A DNA stretch of 62,000 nt. Source: Bolinopsis microptera (taxonomy: Eukaryota; Ctenophora; Tentaculata; Lobata; Bolinopsidae). The notes below the pieces were generated by a model that worked only from the letters and a program-made list of their open reading frames with translations, did not search any database and was not told the origin of the DNA. The translations under genes were made by a program, and so were the position numbers. The stretch's first letter is position 1; every line of letters begins with the position of its first letter. Location of the stretch: assembly GCF_026151205.1 (NCBI RefSeq), contig NC_087081.1:1477886-1539885 (forward strand), given 5' to 3'. Shown in pieces: positions 1 to 15,219 of the stretch.

Positions 1-139
<139 letters not shown>

Positions 140-305
140 CCAACAAAATTGGACATCACATAAAAACAACCAAGAGTTGTCCCAAAACTGGATTTCAATT
201 ATACCACTTGACACTTTGAAAACATATTCTCCTGCAAGCTCTCTCGGCCTTCCGGGTTTCTCCCCTGGCCTCTGCCAAACCTCAGGATGCAGCAAGCCAC
301 TCTCT

Positions 306-1872
<1,567 letters not shown>

Positions 1873-4800
1873 ATGAAACTTTTTAACAGCTTTCAAAAAT
1901 TCCTAATGTTCATTATTGCAGCTAGGAATGCTATGTGGTTTATTGCTATCCTGTTGAATTTGTTACACTCCTCAGCTCCTGCTTATAACTACGAAAGATC
2001 AGGTACACATCTAATACCCACACTATGGGGAAATAATCAATTAATTAATTAATCAATTAATTGATTATAATTCTGTGGTAATTTTAGTTTACAGAATCAG
2101 CTACCAGCAAAATATCCCAGTTCAATTTGTAACGGTGTTTTAGGAAACGATGTAACAGAGTCGATATATTATAATGTTGCCATGGGGTGGCAAGTCCCCA
2201 TACATCGTAGTCCGATAGTTTCACTACGTCCTAATACTCTAATATCTTAATTAATACTAACTAATACTAATTAGTAATAACTAATTCTCTAATATCTTAA
2301 TATAATATGAAGTCTCTACTCTCCTTGTAATACTGGGTATAAATTTCGGAGCTCATGAAAATATTTTATTCTTTAACCTTTGTATTTTCAGACTCAGCTT
2401 GCTCTACCCTGATAAACTCTTGCAACAGAGACACAATAGGAAAGTGCGATAGCTTATACCACACCTACTTCATGGAGTGCGAGCAGGAGCTGGATGATAC
2501 CCAGAGCCATTCTTGTGGCAGGAGATGCAAACGAGCCTTTAAAGCTCTCTTAAAACACCCTACCTTCAGTTACGACAGGTCAGTTATAATAATAGGTTAG
2601 CTAGGTTAACTAACTAGGTTAACTTATAGCTATAGTTTAGTTAGAATACTCTTAGATAAAACAGGTTTGGTATGACGCTACAGTTGTAGGTATCCATTAT
2701 ACGATTAGTTCCGCTGCCTTTAGTTACGACATTTAAGTTCTTCTACGTTTTGTTTTAGTTAAGACAGGCTTGTAATTCTCTAGTAAGTTTTGACAACGAG
2801 TTTTGACAAACGAGTACGCTTCACTACAACACATTTCAACAGTAGTTCCAGCAAAATTTTCACATTTTAATTACCCTGCGACAAGTTAAAAGCCTCCGGA
2901 ATCTTAATTCATTTTATAGCGACGCTGTTGAAATTTCATTACTTGATTTTGTTCGACTTCACATTCTCGAACTAATTCCTGGAAATGCTGGCTTCCCATC
3001 TTCAATGCTCACATCTTGAAACTAATTCCCACAGCTGCTGAATTCACATCACCGAACTTCACGTAATCAAACTTGATATCCTCAAACTAATTCCCACAGC
3101 TGCTGAATTCACATCACCGAACTTCACGTAATCAAACTTGATATCCTCAAACTGATTCTGCCACTTATTCCAATATCCTCCTCGGAAGCGATTGACAGCT
3201 CGACTTCAAAGTTAACATCCTTAAATTTATTCCCACAGCTGCAGTATTCACATCCTCCCCGTCACCGCAAAGTTCACATCCTCAAACTCTAAACTGATGA
3301 CTAAAATCAGTATTCCCCCCGGAAAGTGAGCTCGTCCTATTTAGTCGGCCGCGTACGCTCTGGGAACTCCAGGAGCCCGTTCGTTTAGTAATTTGCCGAT
3401 GACATGAGTGTAGAAAACTAGAGTCTGGGTAGGAGGTGCAACTAGACTTACGTATTAATTGTAGTGTAATTGTAGTGTACAGTCTCACGAGCCCTTTAAT
3501 GGGGTACACGTCACGAGCAAACGTCACTTTTTAATTGCTGAAGATTGTGTGAAATAATTTCGAGTTAAAATATCGTGTAACTAAAACATTTGGGGTAAAA
3601 CAAGAATTTAAATAGCCAAGAATCATTTGTGGCATCTTAATATATTGGTTGTCACGTGCAACTAACTAATCTAATGGTTATCCCACTAATATGCTGATAA
3701 CTTTTATCTTCCCGACTATCGAGAAGACAGAAGACAGTTGTCACCCTTGGCTTTCAACAACTGTGTACTTGCAGTTGCCATGAATTGACCATAATTCTGA
3801 TTCTTGAACAAATCCATTGTAATTAAGCAGTTATATAGCTGTATGAGTGTACTACAAGGAATATCCAGCCCTGACTAACTGATTTCAACTTTTTTCAGGT
3901 TCCAAAACTGTGACTGTCAGGGGGATCACAATTGTGTCAAACAGAAATGCAAACTCATTACATCGTGTCTCGGAGGTGATTATTTCTTCTTTTTGTCCAG
4001 CTTTTATACAGTTTTAGGCAGGTTCCAAGTAGAGGGTGTTCCTGGACAGGTGAACCCTAACCCTAATTAGCGGATATTTTCTTCTTTTTGTCCAGCGTTT
4101 ATACAGTTTTAATTTTAATCAACCAAAACTTTAGAAAGGTAAAACCATTTTACATAACTCAAATTTTCATAAAATTCTTAGCATTCACAAACGTACATCT
4201 CTACTTTCACAAGACTCGGGAATGCAAACAGTGCAGGCAGCATATTTGTGATACTATGATAGTGTGATAGAGTGATTAGGGCTATGTAAAACTGTTTTCT
4301 AATTTATCATAAATTAACGCAAAGCAGTTGTAAGGACTCAAACTTTTCACGTAATCTCGCTTCAATTAGAGTCTATTAGAGGTACACACAGTCTGATTAA
4401 GTCCACAATTGACGTCACAAGTCAGTTAGACGCGCCCTTTCTTCTGTCTTAACTATAAAACCCATGAGTTAGGTAGTGTCTTGTTTGAATACACACAGAC
4501 GTAAAGTGAAAATATTGTCATCACAGCACACGTCCACACGTGCACTGCATCCCTTATTTTAGTGGAATTGTCATACTTGTCACATTATTATAACTGTGAC
4601 GAATCATTGCTTCTGTGTCTGATGATTCAAAACTTTATTTCTTTATGATTCATAATATATCCATGACTTGAATCTGTGAAAATTCCGAAACAAAAACGTA
4701 TGCGATTAATTAGCTTCATGATATTTGAAGAAAAAGTATAAAAGTTTTGCCGAATATATAAATTTAAGTGCTGCACAAAGGTTTCTGCAGCACATCATCG

Positions 4801-7800
4801 TATCTACACGCCATATAAAATGGGAAATCCCACATTCGTTTTGTCCTCATGGGAATCGAAATGAGAAGAGATAGAAGAATCACAATATCACCCAGTGACA
4901 TGAGTATTGGCACGTGCCTCCCCATGGCAACGGATATCCGGTGTTATAGCTCCTGTCAATAGCCATGGCAGACACCCAATACCTTAATTGGTGCGGAAAA
5001 GAAGTCATTCAACTACGAGATAATATATGAAGTGGGGACTTGAACTGGTTGTGGGAACTGTTCTGTGTGTTTAGGGGAGCATTATAAAGTTATAAGGGCA
5101 AAGATGATGGTGGAAATAACACATTACTACATTAATATTGATCAAGACTCGATCAAGAGGCGATCATATTATTCGTCGCTTACATCACATTTACTCATTA
5201 ATCAATCGGCAGAACGACCAATTAACTGTTTAACTATTAACTAACTAATTATCCGTTTTCAGGAGAGTGTAGGGACCAGATAGCAGCTACGACCCCCTCT
5301 CAAGTTGAACCCGCCTCAATCAGCACCTTCAGCTCAACCCCCTCCGAGACCTCTATCACAATGACCTCCTCGACCGTGGCGCTTCGCAAGGTCAGCCTTT
5401 TTTATCATTTCCTTTTTCTCGTGATAGTTAAAAGTTGCGTTAAAGAAAATGATACAATTTTCGATTAAGAATTTATAAACTTTATCGATTTTATCACTGA
5501 AAATTTAAGGTATCTTCTGTAGTTGCTCCTCTAATAATATTCACTTAAATGTAGCTCTTTTCACACGAATTTAAGAATTAAGATTTGTGTTTAATTTTAT
5601 AAATTTAGATAAAAACAAGGTCCACAAAATGCCGTGCCCACTGTAGGCGCAAGTAATATATCAATATGACAACAACCGCCACGTATGTTACGAAAAAGCT
5701 CAAATATTATACTTCTACCTTACTTTTTGAGTCAATAGGTGAAAGTTGACCTATACTTTCCTAGACTCCCCCGTCTCTGCACTTGCTGTAGACAGTGTCA
5801 GTAATTTGCTCCTTTACATCAATACCGCTGTTGCAGGCCTCAACTTGATTTCTAAGTATCACGCACCGCACGTTTCTTAAATTGTAATATTGGCGGCCGT
5901 TATTAAACCTGATGTTCGTCACAGAGAATCCAGCATCCTGATACCACTTAGTAAACCCCCATCCCAAAACCCAGCTAATCATTGCATGATGATGAACATG
6001 CTGCACCCATCAGAAGGTCTAACTAACAGTTACCGTTAAACTAAGTGTGTTAAACTGTAAACAGATGTATCATACAGTGATCAGACTAACGAGCTGACAG
6101 GATGACAGGGTAATAACACGTGACATGGTACCACGTATAATGCTTTAAACTTTTAAACAACATGGTACAAGTAGGCAGACCGCTCAAATAGTGTTACATA
6201 TCCGAAGAGGGTCCTTACAGTTCCAGGCCCTTAAGTCAGTCGTCCTGGCCCATCAGAAAGTTAATGTGTTGGTGTATACTGTATTATAGAGGTTGAGGGT
6301 CTGTGTAAGCGAGGTTAATGATTCCGGATCTTTAGGGATACCCATTACCGGGCATTAGATGATATTTAACATCTCTATCTCTCTGGGACTGGGGGAACAT
6401 TAGGAACATTAGGAAGGTTAGAATATCACTATCTGAGTTTGGGTAACATTAATATATCGTGATGTGTGTCATCAACATTGTATTTACAGTGAGTTTTTAA
6501 GCTACTCATTGTCCCTCGATTAGATAGACGCAGCTAAATGTAAAAAAATTTATTGAAGCATTAAGTTAAACTATTTGTCTGGATGGGTCTAATCCACAAA
6601 TTCATATTTTATAATTATTTTTCTTACTTCTCACCAAGGTTATAACACATTCTGACATATTTACCGCCGGTGCGGTTTCAAAAACAATTAGATACCTATC
6701 AAACCTAAGAACCTTTTTTTACTAGAATTTTTCAGAACATTTTGCAGGATCTTGAAATTTTTAAAATGTAATTCATTAATGCGTATAATTCTAACGACTT
6801 TTACCTTATTCTCAGGTGAATTGCGAGACGGTGATAGCGCACTGTGACAAGAAAAACGACTGCTTTCCTTTGTTGAAGAGTAGAGACCGAGTATGTTCAG
6901 GGTTCACGGTTCAGAACCAGCTGTGCATTCCTGAGTGTGCACAAGCCAACCAACTTCTCAAGGACAACTTCGTTGGACAACACATGACGTGAGATATGAG
7001 CTAATTTTCTATTTATCTGCGTGTAAAACATATTATGCACACGCTTACAGCTACTTTTAAACAATGTTGGTAAAGAAGAAGGACTATAAAACCACCTGCA
7101 ACTAGTGACCTGTCTAGTGACCGGCTACTAGTGACCTGTCTGTGATGTTTACATATTCTAACAATGTTCATCACCTTTTATATATCTTCAGGACCTGTAA
7201 GTTTGAAACACCCTCGCACGAAACCACTAAATTCAGTAATCTCATCATGTCCTGCCTGCCAAGAGATACTGTGGTGACTCAGGTAACTGCACAGATTGTA
7301 ATCCTCCACTCCTTTTAACGAAGCTGTATCCATGACAACTTGGTCATGTGGTCACGTGGTCACGTGGATGAGAAATCAGAATATTTGCGAATAGGGAATT
7401 TTATTTGTCCATCAGCTCAAGCTATTTAATTATTCTATAATAGAAGTTCAAGTATAGAATACCAGAGTATTTCCTCGAAACCCTTCACCTCCAACTATTA
7501 ACTTATTAATAGTTCAAAGTGTAACACCTTTGGTCAGTGACATAACCACGGCTCCGGTCACGACAAAGGAGTTATAACCCCGGCCCTGTAAAGTATCTGA
7601 TGGCATTTTGCCAGAGCTTGTACCCTTTTTAAAGCTTGAGTACAAACTGCTGAAACTTTGGGCATTTTAATTTACAAAACCAATCTCTCCAGCATTTCGT
7701 GAAACCATGGGTGTCTAGAGGTTAAACCCTTGATTCAGTGTTATCCATACTGAGATAGTTTGAGTTATTCCTATCTATGACAAGCTGCACTGCTGGGGCT

Positions 7801-10800
7801 TGGGCTCCCGCCTGTATAATAAGGCCTAGTCAGACTCTCCAACTCCTAAATTCTTGAAATGTCTATAGAATCTGGAGAAGAGACTCGACATAAGACATGT
7901 CGAGTCTGTAAAAACTTTAATTTGCCATGATGGACAAATAACATACTTTGTCATCACAACATCAGAGACAATTGTAAAAAATATATAATTGCATTATTAT
8001 TAAACTTACAACATGAAAACATTATCAATCATGTTGTGTATTTTGATTTTGCTAAGGCATTTGATTCTGTAAATCATGATATCCTTCTTCATAAGCTAAA
8101 GACCTTATAAAACATTGATGGTACACTTCTCAAATTTCTTACCAATTACCTTCAAGGCCGTTACCAAAGAGTGGTTATTGGTAATGAGATGTCATCTACC
8201 CTCTCAGTTAATTCTGGTGTCCCCCAGGGCTCTATTCTTGGTCCCTTACTTTTTGTATTGTTTATCAATGATATTCCTCCTGGCCTTTCGGATAATACTG
8301 ATATTGTTTTGTATGCCGATGATACAAAAATCTGGCGTAAAATACATTCATCTTCTGATAATACTAATTTACAAATGGATATAGACTATCTCTCTGACTG
8401 GGCACTAAGAAACAAAATGCGATTTCATCCAGCAAAATGTAAAGTGCTTATTGTTTCAGGAAAACCATCTTTATCTCCTCCATTCGCATATAATCTTGAT
8501 GGCTCTCCTCTTGTGTATGTAGAGTTAGAAAAAGATCTTGGAGTCGATGTTACACCCAAGCTAAGTTGGAATAGTCAGTGCGACAGAATTTATACTAAGG
8601 CCTGCCAACAACTTGGTATGGTCAGAAGAGATGGCCATATTGTCATTGATCAGAAACGTCGCCGGGCGCTTTACCTCTCCCTGGTTCGTAGCCAATTCGA
8701 AAATTGTTCCATAATCTGGCGCCCTTGTAATAAATCACTTAGTGATAAATTAGAAAGTCTCCAAAAGAGAGCTATTAAATGGATTCTGTCTGAAGAGGGC
8801 CGCAGTTATCCACCTGAGCAATATGTCAAAAAGTGCAAGCTTGTCGACATTCTCCCTTTGTCTCAAAAGTTTGACTTGAATGATCTTATTTTTTCCCACA
8901 AAGTTCTTAACAATTTAATTCCTGTATCGCTGCCTCACTATCTCTCTTTATATCAGGGCACTTCTCGACTAAGACGTTGCCACCTCGACAGTCTGTCTAT
9001 TATGTCATCAATTTTACCTAAGTTAAGTCAGAATTCACACACCACATGTACCTCAAATAGCCCACTGGCAAAATCATTTTTCTACAGAACCCATATACTG
9101 TGGAATGGACTCCCTTTACAGGTAAGACAGATTGTGTCTACTAGTCTTTTCAAAGCTGAGGTCACTAAGCATCTCTGGAAATGTTTATTGGATAGTGAAA
9201 CAACAGTCTAGCCTAGTCTCTTTGCTCCCCATATTATTATTATTTTTGTTTTATTAATTTTTTTTTATCTACCTTCCTATACTTTCAACATCATATCACA
9301 CTTCACCCGCACACCTTCTCACACATTAATGACCATTTCAGACCTGTATCTTATGTATCTGGAATTTGACGTATTGACATACCAATTTTGACTCTATATC
9401 CACAGTTATTCACCATGGATTTGTTTGTTATTAAATAGTTTTTCATAAATTTTTGGATTTAGATTAATTCGATGTAATGGGTCCAAGTTACTGCGGACAT
9501 AGTTCACTATGTGTTTACCGTGTTTGGGTGCCCATCATATTTTACAGATGGGGGCGATATTTTGAACGATTCTATTTTATATTCATCTATTGCTGTACTC
9601 TGTAAAATTTGAAAAGTATTTAATAAAAAAAACCCTAAATTATCACATCATTCCGGCAATATAATCAAACTTTCAAAACACAAAACGTCCAATCTGAATA
9701 AAGAAATATCTAAAAATAATAAACAGCACATACTACAACATCCTACAATATCTGGATCTGACACATGTAAATTTGTAATGATCTTTCTAATTTCTAATTT
9801 CTAATTTCTCTTTTTGATTATAATGTCAGGATACTTTTCACAGTCGAAACTTATTTACTGATACCTCACTCTCCAGAGTCCGACATATCGAACAGAGCAC
9901 CCCAGCAGACCTCTTGGAGACTGCAAACGACAGTTCATGGAGTGTACCGGGAATGACGACTGTATTAGAGGCTACAACAAGGTCATGAAGGAATGCAAGA
10001 AGAAAGCTGCTAATGTGAGTCCTAGAGAATAATTATTAAATAAAGTGGAAACGGTTTTATTAGTTAAACTGGGATTCAGCTCTAACCGTGCAGAACTTTG
10101 GCCTTAACAGCCGATGAACTGTAGAATTGAAAACATCATTGGTAGCTGGAATCTTTTATTTGAATCTCGTAAGTATTAAGCTGTTTGCGTTCATGAACAC
10201 GTATTATAATTCATCCCCTTAACGTGCACATCCATTTTCAGAAGTTCGAGATATCGACATGTAACTCGAAGTGCGTGACAGCAGTGGGGCAGTTCAGGAA
10301 CCTAGCTCAGGGCAGTGCCCTCTGGGGCTGTTCCTGTACTGGACAACTAGCATCCAGGAGGTGTGACGTCATCAAGCATACCTTCAGCGATATTTGCAGT
10401 AAGGAAGAATTATCATGACGCCATTTAGACTTTCTATATTTATGGTTCATTCAAATTCACAAAATTAATAAAATCGACCGCTTTACCAGACTCTAAATTT
10501 CTAATTTCTCCTCTTTAATGTTAACGTTGTCTGTATCGTGTTTAACGTTTTAACGTTATCTTTACTGTGCAGGTAGTGAACCGTGTGTGGATGTCGGGCT
10601 GCGGGATGAATGTGAACAATGCGCCAAAACCAAGTCCTGCAACAGTGACTGTGGTCTTCTCTGTAAGAAAACCTGTCAAAGATGTCCTGACTCCGTTCAG
10701 CCCGATGATCGTGAGTAAATAAACAAAAAGTACTGTTTATTTTGGAAGCGCAGATTGTTCGTGTCTTGTTGTTTTGGTATTTAGATTATTTAGATTATTT

Positions 10801-13800
10801 AGATTATTTAGGTATTTGGTATTTTGCTATATCACTATTTCGGTATTTCGGTATTTACTGTTCACTTTTTTTGAAATTGCACTCTTATTGCTAATTGTTA
10901 CTGTAATTGTAATATTTCCTATTTCAGCAACTACGGACGGACCATCCAACAAGCCTCTGACACTGAGTACACAGGATGAGACATTGGCCACCTCCCAACC
11001 TACCCCAACAGGTTAATTATTAATTCGATTGTTTAATTAACTACATAATTGTTTGATTTAGATAATGTTTTCCTTATCAACAAAAAATGGGCGCACGATC
11101 ATAGGTAAACTGTTGAATTAATTAAAACTTAAGATTATAAAGCTATCTGACTTGAAAATTTGATATCTAGATGAAGTCCTGAAAGTTATTTTTCTAAAAT
11201 AAGACTTGAGAGTTGTATTTATAAATTGAGACTTGAGAGGCTGCATTTATCACAAAATTGATATGTGACAACCTCGTGGAGATCAAAATTATTCGTTTGA
11301 TAAATTTCGTTTCCTCAGAAACCTTACAGATGGAAACTAAAACTACATCGGAGAAGAAAATCTTACAGAAATTTTACAAAGGTAAAAATTGTAACTTTTT
11401 TCAATCCACTTCATACTTTCATAGTTTCATTTTACTTCGAATGCTTTGTTTTTTAAATTCGCCATTCCAATATACTTGTCCATTGATAGTATCCTAACTT
11501 AATGTACAATTTCAGTAAATGTAACATGTGAAGATTACATGAGTGTCAGGATAGATTACAGTGCTGAAATAGACTACTCACCTCATTTCACTGCAGAAGG
11601 TATTTACTTAATAGACAAATTAATTTGCTTATTAAATAAATAACAGCAGTCTGTTCCTTGTATGTACGTGTTATTCCTTCATTTAGTAAAAATATGAGCT
11701 GTATTCGAAAAGCTGATGAAACATAAAGTGTAGCTAAGAATTCGTATATACACGGTGCTGTGTGGCCCATAACTATAAGTCCGCGTGTAAACGTTTGGGC
11801 TGACCTATGGGCCACCCTGTAGCAAATTAAAAGCAATTGATAACCAATCAAAGCCTCACAAAATCTCATACAACATGTCTAAAACCTGGAACTAACAGTC
11901 TCATCTCCCCAGACAAGTCATGCGAAGTGGAAGGATCTCAGGGGTCTCACACAGCTACCCTCCGACTAAAATATAATCCACCTGACTGTGGAACTAAAGT
12001 TGTGAAACCTCATGCCTCCTCCGGTGCCCAATACAGGGTCATGAGAAATAGGGTCAGTATTCTCCTCTTTTATTGGCCCGATAATTTGCTATTTTGTTTT
12101 TATCTTGCTTGTTTGGACAGTTCACTGTTTTGCTGACAGAAAAGTATAAACGAAATTGTCCGATAGTCTATCAAAGTATCAAGACATGTCTAAAACTTAG
12201 TCCATTGTTTTTCTCTCTTTGGGTCAAACCTAAAAACTGTGTCACCACCGTTATTATCTCATAGTCACACTTTGTCAATCGGGAAATGATGCAAATAATT
12301 TAGATTTTCTGTTGTTGAAATCAAAAGATTTATCAAGAAAAGCATAATTCCTTTATTACCCCTTTATTACCCATTTATTACCCCTTTATTATTTCATCAC
12401 AGATATACGTAAGAAGCTTAGCCGGAGGAGGATACGATCCTATACAAGAAATAGAATGCCCGATTCCTTTCGATAAACCACCTGCAGAACCCATCGAGAT
12501 GTCTTTTTACAGCGACAGCCATTTCACAAGACAGTTCGGATCTTTTGTTAACGAAGTGGACCATGATGTTTTATATCTTGGAAATAATAAGGTGAAATAT
12601 TGAAATATCTTTTGTTAACGAAGTGGACCATGATGTTTTATATCTTGGAAATAATAAGGTGAAATATTGAAATATCATCTGTTTTTACTCGTTTAAATTT
12701 GTATAGTATTAGGCTTAAGATTAGAAAACAGGTTAAGGAGAGGATTGAGAGACTTATTTTGCGGACAAACTGAACAATTCACGGTTATTACTCTCAATCA
12801 TTCTCAAAAATGTCCATTACGATTAAAGAATGCAAACTATCACATGCTATGCATGGTAGCCCGTAGCCATTATACATGGTATGCATCTACATTCTACTTC
12901 TCAAATTCCTCTTTACTGAATTTTAAAGACCCTGCCAGTGCTGTACAATTCTGGCTACGTTTTGTAAGAAATAATTTCTATCGTGTTATATTTCCAAACC
13001 AATACATTGTTTGAAGACCTAGCCATAATTCTTCCTGTGTATTACAATTGTAGCTTACAATTTATAAGCGAAGATGCGGTTTCTAAGGTGATATTTTCCC
13101 ATGTGATCATCTCAGACAGTCAAACTATGGAAAATTTCGAAGATCATACTAACCCTCATAATTTTCACAGACTGTTTTCGTGGAGCTGAAATCAAACGAT
13201 AGCAGCAGCTTTATATTGGAATCCTGCTTCGCAACTCCCAACGGAAAAACTGATTATCCACATCCTCACTATTTCATCAAGAATGGGTAAGAATAGTTCG
13301 TAGTAGTTGTCGATGTTTCAGGCTACGGCACAAAAATTCGTTATCACAATTTGGCATTCTTTCAGAGCCGAGAAAATACATGAATAACACCATGGTTCAA
13401 ATGAAGTATACGTATTTTACTATCTCGCAACTTAGCCAAAAAGTTTAGCTTGGAAATCTATTTTATGGCTTGTCTTTCATCACCTATCAAGTACTCAAGT
13501 CTTTCAAGTTCCGAACTTGTTCACACTTGCTTTCCTGTTGAAAGTCGGCTCACAAGTTCTACCCCAGGTGCAAAGAAGACGACAGCTTCACTGTGGCAGA
13601 CTTCATACCTGGCACTAGAGCCAGATTCAGCTTCTATCGTATTATGTTCTCTGATAACAGATTCTCCGGGCGGGTAATTCTCAGATTTTAAGTGATTTTT
13701 AAAACAGACGCTGAATTAAACTAAATTAATAAGATTTTCATTTAACTATACCTGGATATTTTCACCTCACCCTTTAGAACCGCTCTGACGTGGTTAGTAC

Positions 13801-14335
13801 CTGACAATTGTGTAAGTTGCTAATCATATGGGCGGTATTATACAAGCACAAAGCACATTATTTCATTTCATTTAACTATACCCAGCTGATTCTTTAAAAT
13901 AAACTTCCAACAAAACTTAACTTTTAACGACTTTTTATTTCAGGTTTACGTACATTGTAACGTGCGGTTCTGTGTGGAGTCAGATCCCGACTGTCGTGTC
14001 AACAACTGTCGGATAAACGAGATGGACATGTTCGAGAAACTGTCCGTGTCCCAGGGACCTTACACCTACGCTCTCGCTCTGTCAAGTTAGTTATTCTTAA
14101 TCTTATGAAATAATGTGATTATGATAAATCGGGATTCTGATTAACAATTATTATTAACTAATTAAGATAAAATTGTTCTAAAAATGATTACCCGGTTCAC
14201 AAAATTAAGATACCAAATATACATTTTGAAACACCTTTAATTCTTAATGAAATTTTTTCTTCAGGAGTATCCAGGACGTCACATAATATCCTGTTGTTGG
14301 CTATCTCTTCACTACTCCTTCTAACCATCAGATGA
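1873..14335 (+). CDS. Secreted or surface protein: GDNF/GAS1-like repeats x3, ShK-like knot, ZP domain (18 exons)
   Basis: Exons: 1873-2002, 2392-2578, 3899-3975, 5263-5390, 6816-6988, 7192-7282, 9877-10014, 10242-10398, 10573-10710, 10928-11011, 11319-11381, 11516-11599, 11913-12052, 12403-12591, 13171-13286, 13568-13673, 13944-14085, 14265-14335. All junctions are GT-AG, every phase matches and the sum is 2214 nt (737 aa). The N-terminus has a hydrophobic signal (MWFIAILLNLLHSSAPA after an upstream Met). Three Cys repeats, each opening with C-x6-C, occupy about residues 47-131, 176-262 and 263-360, with a Ser/Thr-rich linker at 132-174. An ShK-like Cys motif is near 361-400. The ZP domain is about 457-700. 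The C-terminus is a short hydrophobic tail (NILLLAISSLLLLTIR), like a GPI signal or a very short anchor. An alternative start at the MWF methionine is possible. Function is unknown; ZP proteins usually polymerise into extracellular filaments. Confidence 0.85.
2392..3975 (+). other. GDNF/GAS1-like repeat 1 (exons 2-3)
   Basis: The two exons encode 12 cysteines, beginning CSTLINSC and including RFQNCDCQGDHNC. The C-x6-C opening and a helical middle with a C-G-R-R-C step resemble the GDNF-receptor/GAS1 fold. The match is by eye, not by profile. Confidence 0.6.
3020..3150. repeat. 65-bp direct tandem duplication in intron 2
   Basis: A segment beginning ACTAATTCCCACAGCTGCTG repeats after 65 bp almost unchanged, with a more diverged third trace near 3225. 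Confidence 0.85.
7900..9633 (+). mobile_element. 5'-truncated LINE (CR1/jockey-like RT) in intron 6
   Basis: The reverse transcriptase region begins around 8035 (VVYFDFAKAFDSVNHDIL) with an in-frame TAA near 8108. It then stays open at 8171-9211: SGVPQGSILGPLLF, the catalytic YADD box in VLYADDTKIWR, then a thumb and C-terminal part ending at the FYRTHILWNGLPL motif typical of CR1/jockey-type elements. The 3' UTR ends in an A-rich tail at about 9620-9632. Sense orientation within the host intron. The endonuclease and ORF1 are missing, so it is dead. Confidence 0.88.
8171..9211 (+). pseudogene. Truncated LINE reverse transcriptase (346-codon open frame)
   Basis: The open frame covers the palm with YADD and the C-terminal part. 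The same frame extends upstream past a stop, so the apparent start is not a real initiation codon. It is closely similar to the minus-strand copy at 46391-47359 (shared KMRFHP-KCKVL, RRALYLSLVRSQFE and LQKRAIKWIL blocks). Confidence 0.88.
10573..10710 (+). other. ShK-like Cys-knot exon (exon 9)
   Basis: The exon encodes a dense Cys pattern beginning CVDVGLRDEC and ending CKKTCQRC. The C-x-D opening and the final C-x2-T-C-x2-C resemble ShK/ShKT domains, but there are extra cysteines. The assignment is tentative. In the ShKT family such modules are structural as often as toxic; nothing here implies toxicity. Confidence 0.4.
12542..12675 (+). repeat. 67-bp tandem duplication spanning the exon 14 5' splice site
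   Basis: The last 50 nt of exon 14 plus 17 nt of intron are repeated in tandem. The donor (AATAAG|GTGAAA) therefore occurs at 12592 and again at 12659. The second copy would read an in-frame stop, so the first donor is used in the model. Confidence 0.92.
13761..13873 (+). mobile_element. Solo LINE 3' end with ATTTC tail (intron 16)
   Basis: It shares with 22278-22388 a CTCACCCTTTAGA..CCGCTCTGAC segment, a stem-loop around GGTTAG..CTAA and a tail of ATTTC pentamers. This is a severely 5'-truncated non-LTR insertion. Confidence 0.7.
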
Positions 14336-15219
14336 TAGGCTCACCGGCTAAGGACTGTTCAGTGTTCCCACACTAAACAGTTTTATCTTTACTCGACCAT
14401 TCACCAGCCGATATCCCTGATTTACAAAGCCGAGAAATTGGAAGATTCAACAAAACATGTTAGAAGACCCTAATGGTACAGTGTAACACAACACTAAATG
14501 ACATTAAGGAACTGTATGACATTGATAACGCTGTTGATGCAGTAAGAACACTATTATAATGTGCAGTGCGTCATGTAGACCCTTCTTATTTGATAATTGA
14601 CTTCAGAATCTTGTTGAATGGATAATTTTATACGTTTCAAATAACACTTGGTGATTGCAGAATCATGATCAGTTTTCCAGTGATCCCAAATGTGTGCCTT
14701 TTTGTCGTACTTGAACTTCCTGAACAGCAAGCCTCAACTTGTAGCAGGTTAAAACGTTTAACCAGAAAGTTTAAGATTTCCCGTTTTGAATTTTGTATAT
14801 ACTTCTTAATTCTCATTTCCCGTGGGAATGTTCATTGTAATAATTTTAACCCACAACATTCGCACGGTCAAATGAGCCATGAACGAAAACTTTTGATTGA
14901 GAGAATTAACCATCCATGCTCGATTAAATTGCGAGCTTTTCATCAATGTCAGTTTTTTGTTAAAGCGCGAGCGAACTGAAATCATGGCTACAAATCTGAA
15001 ATAAAAAGTTTGTTTTGTTATAAATGCATGAATATTGTTGTTATTCTTAAATTTAATATTTATAGATTTTTATTTTATTTATGATTAAATGGTGTTTCAA
15101 ATCGCTTCCACTTATATAAATTGCTCGCCTCAATTTTTAAAAATTCTTGTGAAAAGGCTTTAAGGGTATGAAAGTAATCTAAAACGTTGTAATTTTGGAC
15201 GCTGATAGTGATTCCAAAT
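14336..15219. other. 3' UTR and flank of the ZP gene
   Basis: A polyadenylation-like AATAAA lies at 15000-15005, giving a possible 3' UTR of about 670 nt. The short open frame at 14665-14979 shows no recognisable domain. Confidence 0.4.

Larger units (their letters stand above)
6816..10398 (+). other. GDNF/GAS1-like repeats 2 and 3 (exons 5-8)
   Basis: Repeat 2 (exons 5-6) opens CETVIAHC and repeat 3 (exons 7-8) opens CKRQFMEC. Both keep the C-x6-C opening of repeat 1 and the late C-S-C or single C positions. The 2.6-kb intron between exons 6 and 7 is the one invaded by a LINE. Confidence 0.6.
11516..14085 (+). other. Zona pellucida (ZP) domain (exons 12-17)
   Basis: Landmarks in order: VNVTCEDYMSV (first Cys), DKSCEVEGSQGSH, LKYNPPDCGTKV, YRVMRNRIYV, EIECPI, FVELKSND, SFILESCFATPNGKTDYPHP, FIKNGCKEDDSF, RFSFYRIMF and VYVHCNVRFC. 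The ESC-ATP and YVHC-V-C signatures belong to the ZP-C subdomain. The family is known for filament-forming extracellular proteins. No basic furin-type cleavage site is obvious before the hydrophobic tail. Confidence 0.85.

Noticed and set aside
4052-4068. Telomere-like CCCTAACCCTAA
   Set aside because: Only two units; too short to call an interstitial telomere.
9829-9876. Exon 7 start at 9832 after GTCAG
   Set aside because: That frame and the one needed for the Cys repeat disagree. The acceptor CTCTCCAG at 9876 gives the correct phase 0 and the GDNF-like Cys pattern.
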